DNA of 64,000 nt from Nansenia antarctica. Lineage: Eukaryota > Chordata > Actinopteri > Argentiniformes > Microstomatidae. A program made the position numbers and the translations under genes. Below, in pieces: positions 11,673 to 18,935 of this stretch. Every line of letters starts with the position of its first letter. Position 1 is the stretch's first letter. The notes under the pieces are model-generated. The model was given only the letters and a program-made list of their open reading frames with translations, was not told where the DNA came from and did no database searches. The stretch covers positions 35,558,931 to 35,622,930 of the forward strand of contig OZ022348.1 of assembly GCA_963989245.1 (NCBI GenBank). The letters are read 5' to 3'.

Positions 11673-11716
11673 GGTTTCAGCCTGGCGGGCTGGGGGTTTC
11701 AACCTGGCGGGATGGC
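11673..11716. repeat. 22-bp imperfect tandem repeat in the LTR
   Basis: Two copies of GGTTTCARCCTGGCGGG(M)TGG-like sequence, 22 bp apart, inside the transcribed part of the LTR. It is duplicated identically in the other LTR at 16595-16638. Role unknown. Confidence 0.7.
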
Positions 11717-11990
11717 GGTAGTGGTTGGCATAGGCTGTGGAGGAACAGGAAAGCAGGGTAAGTCTCCACGGTAGGCCAGTACACAAGATATCAACGAATC
11801 ATAAGAATAGGCACAAGAGCAAAGTTCATAACTAATCACAGCGGATACTTGCCAGGTCATTCTTAGGGAAGAACTGACGATGATTGAAGGGAGTCCAGGG
11901 TAGATGTAGCCAGAGGGTTGATTGGGGAGTGGAGACAGGTGTGTGGGTTTGACTGTGGCTGGATAACCCTCCAATCACCGGGAACGAGCT

Positions 11991-14900
11991 TCACCTGCGG
12001 CGGAGAGCACGCTGTGCTCGGGTTGTGGGGGCGGGGGAGGGCGTGTGTGACGGCCCAGCCGTAACAGGACCCCCCCCCGAGGGGGAGCCTCCTGGCGACC
12101 GGCCCGGAGCCTCCGGGTGGGCCCGATAGAAGTCCCTGAGGAGGACTGGGGACATGATCTGGGACCGGGGAATCCAGCTCCGTTCCTCTGGGCCATATCC
12201 TTCCCAGTCCACCAGGTACTGGAAACCCCGGCCACAGCGACGAGCCCTGAGGAGCCTCCTTACCGCCCACTGGGGGTGGCCATCCACCAACTGAGGAGGG
12301 GGCGGTGCAGGGGCTGGTGGCATCAGGTCGCTGGCGACATGGGGCTTAACCCGGGAGACGTGGAACACCGGGTGGATCCGACGGAGGGAGTGAGGGAGGA
12401 CCAGCCGGATGGCAGCGGGGTTGATGACCCGGTCGATGACGTAGGGGCCGATGTACCTCGACGCCAACTTCCGGGAGGGGACATTGAGGGGGAGATCCGC
12501 CGTGGAGAGCCAGACCCTCTGGCCCACCTGGTACACCGGAGCTGGAGTGCGACGACGGTTGGCGCTTCGGGTAGTTCGGGCGGTGGCCCGAAGCAAGGCC
12601 GAGCGTACGGAGGTCCAGACCCGACGACAGCGAAGGAGGTGTGCCTGGACTGATGGTACCGACGCTTCGCCCTCCTGGGTAGAAAGCAGGGGTGGCTGGT
12701 ACCCCAAGGAGCACTCGAAGGGGGACCGGCCGGTGGCTTCATTCACCATGGCGTTCAGGGAGTACTCCACCCAGGGTAGGTCCTTGCTCCAGGAGGATGG
12801 ATGGAGGGAGGACATGCAGCGGAGTGCCGACTCCAGGCTCTGGTTGGCTCTCTCCGCCTGCCCATTGGTCTGGGGATGGTAGCCGGAGGAGAGGCTGGTC
12901 GTGGCCCCAATCCCCGAACAGAAGGCCTGCCACACCTTGGATGTGAACTGGGGGCCACGGTCGGAAACCACATCCTGGGGAAGCCCGTAAAGCCGGAAGA
13001 CGTGGGTGGTGAGTAGCTCCGCCGTCTCCGCCGAGGTCGGTAGCTTTGCCAGAGCTACCAACCGCACGGACTTGGAGAAGCGGTCCACGATGGTGAGGAT
13101 GACCGTGTTGCCTAGGGACGGGGGAAGGCCGGTCACGAAGTCCATGGCGAGGTGGGACCACGGTCGACCGGGCACGGGTAGAGGCCGCAGCAGTCCTGAA
13201 GGCGGCCGGTGGGATGCCTTGCTGCGAGCGCAGGTAGGGCAGGCCGAGACGAACTCCCTGACGTTCGCGGCCATGGTGGACCACCAGAACCGCCGGCGCA
13301 GGAAGGACAGTGTGCGTAGGGCCCCAGGATGGCAGGCGAAGCGGCTGGCGTGGCCCCACTGCATCACCTTGGTTCTGACGGCGTCCGGGACGAAGAGACG
13401 GCCGGGGGACCCCGGTCGGGGATCTGGCTGGGTGCGCTGTGCAGCTCTGACCACTGCCTCGATCTCCAGGGTGACCACTCCAACGACCCGGGAGGATGGA
13501 ACGATGGTGTCAGGAGTGGTGGGTTCCTCCTCTGCGGCATGGAGCCGAGAAAGGGAGTCAGCCTTGGCGTTCAGGGAGCCCGGACGGAACGTGAGGTGGA
13601 AGTTAAACCGCCCGAGGAACAGGGCCCAGCGTGCCTGACGGGAGTTCAACCGCCTGGCCGACTTGATGTAGGTTAGGTTCTTGTGGTCCGACCAGACGGT
13701 GAAGGGGTGCTCTGCGCCCTCCAGCCAGTGCCGCCACTCGTGGAACGCCTCCACCACCGCCAGCAGCTCGCGGTTCCCGATGTCGTAGTTGGCCTCGGCG
13801 GAGGTATAACGGCGGGAGTAGAAGGCGCAGGGGTGCACGGTCTGGTCCTCCGATCGTTGAGAGAGCACGCCACCGACGCCCGTGTCTGAGGCGTCCACTT
13901 CCACAATGAAGGGCCTAGAGGGGTCTGGGTTGATTAGGACCGGCGCCGAGGTGAAGAGCCTCTTCAGGTCACTGAAGGCAGCGCTGGCTGCTGGTGTCCA
14001 CGTGAACTGGCGCAGGGGGGAGGTGAGGGCAGTGAGGGGGGCGGCTACCCGGCTGAAGTCCCGGATGAATCGCCGGTAGAAGTTGGCAAAGCCGAGAAAT
14101 GACTGCAGCTGTTTCCGGGTGGTAGGTTGGCCCCACTCGACGACGGCCCGAGTCTTCTTGGGGTCAGGGCGAGTCAACCCACCCTCCACGATGAGCCCCA
14201 GGAATTCCACCGAGTGAGTGTGGAACGAGCACTTCTCAGCCTTAATAAAAAGGCGATTCTCCAGTAGGCGCTGGAGGACTAGGCGGACATGTTGGACATG
14301 CTCCTCAGGGTTCCTGGAGAATACTAGGATGTCATCCAGGTAGAGGACGACAAAGATGTCCAGCATGTCCCTGAGGACGTCGTTCATGAGGGCCTGAAAG
14401 ACGGAGGGGGCGTTAGTGAGACCAAAGGGCATGACCAGGTACTCATAGTGGCCACGGGGGGTCTTGAACGCCGTCCTCCACTCGTCACCCTCACGAATCC
14501 GGACCAGATGGTAGGCGTTCCGGAGGTCCAGCTTAGTGAAGATGGTGGCCCCAAGGAGGGGCTCAAAGTTGGAGCTCATGAGGGGGAGAGGATAGGTGTT
14601 CCGGACGGTGATGGCATTGAGCTCACGGTAGTCAATGCATGGCCTGAGGGTTCCATCCTTCTTCTTCACGAAGAAAAACCCCGCTGCCACCGGGGAGTGT
14701 GATGGACGGATGAGCCCCTCAGCCAGACAGTCGGAGATGTAGGTGTCCATGGCTGCCTTCTCCGGGGGGGCAAGGTTGTAGAGGCGACTGACCGGAAGTT
14801 TGTTGCCAGGGCGGAGCTCGACGGCACAGTCGTAGGGCCGGTGAGGCGGCAGGGTGCGAGCACGCTCCTTGCTGAAGGCCTCTCCGAGGTCGTGGTAGAC

Positions 14901-15386
14901 CTCTGGGATGGAGGAGAGGTCAGGGGGAGCCGGAGGCGGTCGCAGAGGCGATGTGGGGGTATGGGCGGCACGGAGGCACCGGGCGTAGCATGCGGTACTC
15001 CAGCTCAGGATACGTCCCTCACCATAGCTGACATGGGGAATGTGGAGCTCGAGCCACGGTCGTCCCAGGATGAGCGGGGACTGGGGGGTCTTGAGGATGT
15101 AAAACCGGATCTCCTCCACATGGTTCCCCGAGACGGTCAAGGAGAGGGGTGTAGAGCGGTGGGTGAGAGGCCCCAGGCTGTGTCCGTCTAGGGCTGAGAC
15201 GGAGAGGGGGGTCTCGAGGGCAACGAGGGGAACGGCAGCTGAGCGGGCCAGCTGGGCGTCCATAAAGTTCTCGTCTGCTCCCGAGTCAATAATGGCCTCG
15301 ACCGTGAGGTTCTGCCCCTGCCAGGAGAGGGTGACAGAGAACCTGGCTGGGCTGGTGGTAGGTGGGGATTGAGAGGCACGGCTCAC
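11991..15386 (-). CDS. pol: Pol polyprotein: protease, reverse transcriptase, RNase H, integrase, chromodomain
   Basis: The 1,131-codon frame encodes the enzymes that process Gag-Pol, copy element RNA into DNA and integrate it. Domains in order: aspartic protease with DSGAD at 34-38 and ILGRPW at 106-111; reverse transcriptase about 185-405 with a catalytic Asp in KLDLRNAY (287) and YLDD at 349-352; RNase H about 493-612 with Asp498, Glu540, Asp567 and Asp610; integrase zinc finger His679, His686, Cys716, Cys719; integrase core Asp749, Asp809, Glu845 (D,D35E spacing); a GPY/F-like module near 978-983; and a chromodomain about 1040-1093 (YLVDWEGYG...SWIP). Nothing expected is missing. The frame is open up to 15437, and 15386 is only an in-frame GTG that overlaps the gag stop, so synthesis is probably by -1 frameshifting rather than independent initiation. 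The last 24 codons lie in the 3' LTR. Confidence 0.96.
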   Translation of the reverse strand: MSRASQSPPTTSPARFSVTLSWQGQNLTVEAIIDSGADENFMDAQLARSAAVPLVALETPLSVSALDGHSLGPLTHRSTPLSLTVSGNHVEEIRFYILKTPQSPLILGRPWLELHIPHVSYGEGRILSWSTACYARCLRAAHTPTSPLRPPPAPPDLSSIPEVYHDLGEAFSKERARTLPPHRPYDCAVELRPGNKLPVSRLYNLAPPEKAAMDTYISDCLAEGLIRPSHSPVAAGFFFVKKKDGTLRPCIDYRELNAITVRNTYPLPLMSSNFEPLLGATIFTKLDLRNAYHLVRIREGDEWRTAFKTPRGHYEYLVMPFGLTNAPSVFQALMNDVLRDMLDIFVVLYLDDILVFSRNPEEHVQHVRLVLQRLLENRLFIKAEKCSFHTHSVEFLGLIVEGGLTRPDPKKTRAVVEWGQPTTRKQLQSFLGFANFYRRFIRDFSRVAAPLTALTSPLRQFTWTPAASAAFSDLKRLFTSAPVLINPDPSRPFIVEVDASDTGVGGVLSQRSEDQTVHPCAFYSRRYTSAEANYDIGNRELLAVVEAFHEWRHWLEGAEHPFTVWSDHKNLTYIKSARRLNSRQARWALFLGRFNFHLTFRPGSLNAKADSLSRLHAAEEEPTTPDTIVPSSRVVGVVTLEIEAVVRAAQRTQPDPRPGSPGRLFVPDAVRTKVMQWGHASRFACHPGALRTLSFLRRRFWWSTMAANVREFVSACPTCARSKASHRPPSGLLRPLPVPGRPWSHLAMDFVTGLPPSLGNTVILTIVDRFSKSVRLVALAKLPTSAETAELLTTHVFRLYGLPQDVVSDRGPQFTSKVWQAFCSGIGATTSLSSGYHPQTNGQAERANQSLESALRCMSSLHPSSWSKDLPWVEYSLNAMVNEATGRSPFECSLGYQPPLLSTQEGEASVPSVQAHLLRCRRVWTSVRSALLRATARTTRSANRRRTPAPVYQVGQRVWLSTADLPLNVPSRKLASRYIGPYVIDRVINPAAIRLVLPHSLRRIHPVFHVSRVKPHVASDLMPPAPAPPPPQLVDGHPQWAVRRLLRARRCGRGFQYLVDWEGYGPEERSWIPRSQIMSPVLLRDFYRAHPEAPGRSPGGSPSGGGPVTAGPSHTPSPAPTTRAQRALRRR
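12067..12080 (-). other. Polypurine tract beside the 3' LTR
   Basis: On the minus strand a G-rich run (TC followed by nine G, then TCC) ends exactly at the LTR boundary. Plus-strand DNA synthesis of LTR elements is primed from a purine tract at this position. It is G-rich rather than mixed A/G and is interrupted by pyrimidines at its end. It overlaps pol coding sequence. Confidence 0.65.
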
Positions 15387-15437
15387 CCGGATTCCCCCTT
15401 CGGGTGAGCCTGCCCTTTTGATAGGGACGGGCAGGTG
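15383..15437 (-). other. gag-pol overlap, presumed -1 frameshift window
   Basis: The pol frame is closed by TGA at 15440-15438 and open from 15437 downward. The gag frame stops at TGA 15385-15383. The 55-nt overlap must contain any frame change. Relative to gag, pol is read one base back (-1). No perfect X XXY YYZ heptamer is seen. The nearest are A-AAA-GGG at 15419-15413 and G-GGG-GAA within 15400-15390, each allowing full re-pairing of only one tRNA. An overlapping stop/GTG (GTGA at 15386-15383) also leaves termination-reinitiation possible. Confidence 0.6.
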
Positions 15438-16462
15438 TCACGGAGGTGTCCCTTCTCTCCACAGTAGAGGCACAGTCCCTGGGCCCTTCTCCTCTCCTTC
15501 TCCGCCGTGGTGAGGCGGGCTCGACCAAGCTGCATCGGCTCCTCGCCAGTGCATGGGGTGTAGGTCGACTCCCGTGCGGAGGAGGGGTTGGCTGTGACGA
15601 TAGGGTCCTGGGGGCGTGGCGAGCTGGTCTGGTAGCGCCCTCTCTCTCTCCGACGCTCCCGGGAGCGCTCGTCAACGTCGATGGCTAGGGCCACTAGTTC
15701 GTCCAGGGCGGCGGGTCTGTCCCGGACGAGCTCGTCCTTGATGGCCTCACTCAGCCCCTGGCGGAAAGCAGATCGCAGTGCCCTGTCATTCCATCCGCTT
15801 CCGGCTGCCAGGGTGCGAAACTCGGTAGAGTAGGCCGCCGCGGTCCGGTTCCCCTGGTGGAGTGACATCAGTCGCGCCCCGACCTCCTGTCCGGCAGTGG
15901 GGTGGTCGAAAACCCTCTTGAACTCCGTGAGGAAGGTAGCGTAGTCACCGAACAGGTCAGGGCGGGCGCAGAGGGTGGCCTGGACCCAATTCAGGGCGTC
16001 GCCGGTGGTGAGGTTGGTGATGAACGCCACCCGGGCTGCCGGCGACCAGAACTGGCTGGGCTGATGCGAGAACACCAACTCGCACTGGAGGATGAAGCCT
16101 CGGAACTGGGCGAAGGCTCCGTCGAAGGGGCGGGGGCTGGCTAGGTGGGGCTCCCGTGGCTGTCCAGTAGGTGGTGCCGGTAGCTGGGCAGGGTCAGGGA
16201 GAGCAGGGGGGGGGGCAAAGGCTGCGAGCGCGGCCACCTGTGCTGTAAGCGCTTGGGTCGTAGAGATGAGGTGCTGCATCTGGGTGGCGCGGTGCTCCTG
16301 GTTAGCCTCCTGGGTTGTCAGGCGAGTGTTCAGGGCCTGGCACGCTGTAGCGGCCGCCTGGAGGAGGTGAGTGTGTTCCGTGAGGATCTGGATAGCCGTC
16401 GGGCCGGATCCAGGGGTGGGAGATGGTGTCCGGTCCTTCGTGTCGTCTGAGCCCAATTGCAT
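15383..16462 (-). CDS. gag: Gag structural polyprotein
   Basis: A 359-residue Gag, expected to assemble the particle that packages element RNA and Pol. Residues about 25-80 are Gln/Ala-rich and probably helical. They are followed by a Pro-rich linker (about 83-108). The retrotransposon Gag core spans roughly 107-262, starting PFDG and including the WVQATL and FKRVFDH segments. A basic Arg/Glu stretch follows at about 266-276. A single CCHC zinc knuckle (Cys331, Cys334, His339, Cys344; CX2CX4HX4C) is preceded by a PMQLGRARLT segment, an arrangement also seen in sushi-class Gags and their domesticated relatives PEG10/RTL. The chosen ATG is the first in frame and lies only 12 nt after the 5' LTR, right next to the primer-binding site. 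The frame has no breaks. Confidence 0.94.
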   Translation of the reverse strand: MQLGSDDTKDRTPSPTPGSGPTAIQILTEHTHLLQAAATACQALNTRLTTQEANQEHRATQMQHLISTTQALTAQVAALAAFAPPPALPDPAQLPAPPTGQPREPHLASPRPFDGAFAQFRGFILQCELVFSHQPSQFWSPAARVAFITNLTTGDALNWVQATLCARPDLFGDYATFLTEFKRVFDHPTAGQEVGARLMSLHQGNRTAAAYSTEFRTLAAGSGWNDRALRSAFRQGLSEAIKDELVRDRPAALDELVALAIDVDERSRERRRERGRYQTSSPRPQDPIVTANPSSARESTYTPCTGEEPMQLGRARLTTAEKERRRAQGLCLYCGEKGHLRDTCPSLSKGQAHPKGESG

Positions 16463-16463
16463 G

Positions 16464-16474
16464 GTCAGTTCTTC
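16464..16474 (-). other. Primer-binding site, self-priming type
   Basis: The minus strand reads GAAGAACTGAC immediately after the terminal CA of the 5' LTR. It lacks the TGG that begins a site complementary to a tRNA 3' CCA end. It is the perfect 11-nt complement of GTCAGTTCTTC on the minus strand at 16800-16790 inside the LTR, and the match stops on the downstream side (16463 against 16801). Tf1 of fission yeast folds the first 11 nt of its mRNA onto such a site and primes from it after cleavage. The same mechanism is inferred here. Confidence 0.75.
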
Positions 16475-16988
16475 TGTTATGACACGGGGGCGAGGGAGCT
16501 CAAGGACACGACACCGGAGGCAGAATATAGTGTTAGCCCCGTAGGGTATTTATTTACAGTGCAGGTGGGTGGAAACACAGATGATGAGTTCGGAGGTTTC
16601 AGCCTGGCGGGCTGGGGGTTTCAACCTGGCGGGATGGCGGTAGTGGTTGGCATAGGCTGTGGAGGAACAGGAAAGCAGGGTAAGTCTCCACGGTAGGCCA
16701 GTACACAAGATATCAACGAATCATAAGAATAGGCACAAGAGCAAAGTTCATAACTAATCACAGCGGATACTTGCCAGGTCATTCTTAGGGAAGAACTGAC
16801 GATGATTGAAGGGAGTCCAGGGTAGATGTAGCCAGAGGGTTGATTGGGGAGTGGAGACAGGTGTGTGGGTTTGACTGTGGCTGGATAACCCTCCAATCAC
16901 CGGGAACGAGCTTCACCTGCGGCGGAGAGCACGCTGTGCTCGGGTTGTGGGGGCGGGGGAGGGCGTGTGTGACGGCCCAGCCGTAACA
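16475..16988 (-). repeat. 5' LTR, 514 bp
   Basis: Carries the promoter and the start of the transcript. If transcription begins at or near 16800, U3 is about 188 bp (16988-16801) and the leader to the gag ATG is about 338 nt. It differs from the 3' LTR at 16590 only. It ends in CA beside the primer-binding site. Confidence 0.96.
16790..16800 (-). promoter_or_regulatory. Putative transcription start / primer segment in the 5' LTR
   Basis: The minus strand GTCAGTTCTTC contains TCAGTTC, a full match to the initiator consensus YYANWYY, with A+1 at 16797. The 11 bases are the exact complement of the primer-binding site at 16464-16474. If the RNA starts at G16800, the whole 11 nt would be its 5' end, as in Tf1. 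If it starts at A16797, 8 nt remain to pair. No clear TATA box is visible 25-35 bp upstream. Confidence 0.6.
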
Positions 16989-16993
16989 GTCAT
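16989..16993. repeat. Retrotransposon target-site duplication, right copy
   Basis: GTCAT, identical to 11548-11552. The satellite resumes here in register with the monomer interrupted on the left. Confidence 0.93.
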
Positions 16994-17579
16994 TTAGAGT
17001 TACATTATAGGAGCATTCAACAACAAGTCAAAATGTGCTCGAGAAAGGCAGAAAACAACACTTTGATATAACTTGAGAACGAATGCAAAAAACAGTCCAC
17101 TCTCAGAACAGGCTGCTTGGACACTTTCCGAACAGCTCTGTTAATGACTGAAATCAGCTCTTTAAGAGATTGTCAAAAGAGACTCTGAAAACGAAACATT
17201 GATAACTTTTGAGCAAAAGGCTGCACACACGTAATTCAACATACTCTGATTGTCATTTAGAGTTACATTATAGGAGCATTCAACAACAAGTCAAAATGTG
17301 CTCCAGAAAGGCAGAAAACAACACTTTGATATTTTGATATAACTTGAGAACGAATGCAAAAAACAGTCCACTCTAAGAACAGGCCGCTTGGACACTTTCA
17401 GAACAGCTCTGTTAATGACTGAAAACAGCTCTCGAAGAGATTGTCAAAAGAGACTCCGAAAACGAAACGTTGATCACTTTTGAGCAAAAGGCTGCACACA
17501 CGCAATTCAAGTTGCTCTGATTGTCATTTAGAGTTACATTATAGGAGCATTCAGCAACAAGTCAAAATGTGCTCCAGAA

Positions 17580-18650
17580 AAGCAGAAAACAACACTGATA
17601 GAACTTGAGAACGAATGCAAAAAACAGTCCACTCTCAGAACAGGCCGCTTGGACACTTTCAGAACAGCTCTGTTAATGACTGAAATCAGCTCTTTAAGAG
17701 ATTGTCAAAAGAGACTCTGAAAACGAAACATTGATAACTTTTGAGCAAAAGGCTGCACACACGTAATTCAACATACTCTGATTGTCATTTAGAGTTACAT
17801 TATAGGAGCATTCAACAACAAGTCAAAATGTGCTCCAGAAAGGCAGAAAACAACACTTTGATAGTTTGATATAACTTGAGAACGAATGCAAAAAACAGTC
17901 CACTCTAAGAACAGGCCGCTTGGACACTTTCAGAACAGCTCTGTTAATGACTGAAAACAGCTCTCGAAGAGATTGTCAAAAGAGACTCCGAAAACGAAAC
18001 GTTGATCACTTTTGAGCAAAAGGCTGCACACACGCAATTCAAGTTGCTCTGATTGTCATTTAGAGTTACATTATAGGAGCATTCAGCAACAAGTCAAAAT
18101 GTGCTCCAGAAAAGCAGAAAACAACACTGATAGAACTTGAGAACGAATGCAAAAAACAGTCCACTCTCAGAACAGGCCGCTTGGACACTTTCAGAACAGC
18201 TCTGTTAATGACTGAAATCAGCTCTTTAAGAGATTGTCAAAAGAGACTCTGAAAACGAAACATTGATAACTTTTGAGCAAAAGGCTGCACACACGTAATT
18301 CAACATACTCTGATTGTCATTTAGAGTTACATTATAGGAGCATTCAACAACAAGTCAAAATGTGCTCCAGAAAGGCAGAAAACAACACTTTGATAGTTTG
18401 ATATAACTTGAGAACGAATGCAAAAAACAGTCCACTCTAAGAACAGGCCGCTTGGACACTTTCAGAACAGCTCTGTTAATGACTGAAAACAGCTCTCGAA
18501 GAGATTGTCAAAAGAGACTCCGAAAACGAAACGTTGATCACTTTTGAGCAAAAGGCTGCACACACGCAATTCAAGTTGCTCTGATTGTCATTTAGAGTTA
18601 CATTATAGGAGCATTCAGCAACAAGTCAAAATGTGCTCCAGAAAAGCAGA
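17580..18650. repeat. Dimeric block of hybrid 3/1 monomers plus type 2 (532 bp)
   Basis: The type 3 junction ACTGATAGAACTTG is followed by a type 1 tail (GAAATCAGCTCTTTAAG, CATTGATAAC, CGTAATTCAACATAC) and then by a type 2 monomer. The pair repeats at a 532-bp spacing (CACTGATAG at 17593 and 18125). The crossover between parents must lie between the junction and the GAAATC mark, a span of about 75-100 bp that is nearly identical among types. Confidence 0.8.
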
Positions 18651-18935
18651 AAACAACACTGGTAGAACTTGAGAACGAATGCAAAAAACGGTCCACTCTC
18701 AGAACAGGCCGCTTGGACACTTTCAGAACAGCTCTGTTAATGACTGAAAACAGCTCTCGAAGAGATTGTCAAAAGAGACTCTGAAAACGAAACGTTGATC
18801 ACTTTTGAGCGAAAGGCTGCACACACGCAATTCAAGTTGCTCTGATTGTCATTTAGAGTTACATTATAGGAGCATTCAACAACAAGTCAAAATGTGCTCA
18901 AGAAAGGCAGAAAACAACACTTTGATATAACTTGA

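Larger units (their letters stand above)
11553..12066 (-). repeat. 3' LTR, 514 bp
   Basis: Identical to 16475-16988 except 11668 C versus 16590 T. The termini are TGTTA...TAACA. On the minus strand, U3 starts at 12066. It contains the last 24 codons and stop of pol (to 11991), an initiator-like TCAGTT near 11873-11878, a 22-bp imperfect tandem repeat (11673-11716) and AATAAA at 11632-11627. A small 5+3+5 hairpin (ACGGC/GCCGT) lies at 12050-12062. Confidence 0.96.
11553..16988 (-). mobile_element. Complete Ty3/gypsy chromovirus LTR retrotransposon, 5,436 bp
   Basis: The element is read on the minus strand: 5' LTR 16475-16988, primer-binding site 16464-16474, gag 15383-16462, pol 11991-15386, polypurine tract just right of 12066, 3' LTR 11553-12066. 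It begins TGTTA and ends TAACA, with a 5-bp GTCAT duplication. Domain order is Gag-PR-RT-RNase H-IN-chromodomain, which defines chromoviruses of the Ty3/gypsy group (Metaviridae). The self-complementary primer-binding site places it near the Tf1/sushi lineage. Both frames are open across their full length and the LTRs differ at one base in 514, so the insertion is recent and the copy may still be competent. It is strikingly GC-rich against the AT-rich satellite. Confidence 0.97.

Noticed and set aside
11505..11774. 89-codon plus-strand ORF across the satellite/LTR junction
   Set aside because: It is a chance fusion of monomer and LTR sequence created by the insertion. The LTR part also appears as an unrelated ORF start at 16457.
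12117..16450. Many plus-strand and alternate-frame minus ORFs within the retrotransposon
   Set aside because: GC-rich coding DNA leaves long open shadows in other frames. None shows a recognisable domain, while gag and pol show complete ones.
16440..16474. Conventional tRNA primer-binding site
   Set aside because: No TGG follows the LTR terminus. The self-complementary 11-mer explains the position better.
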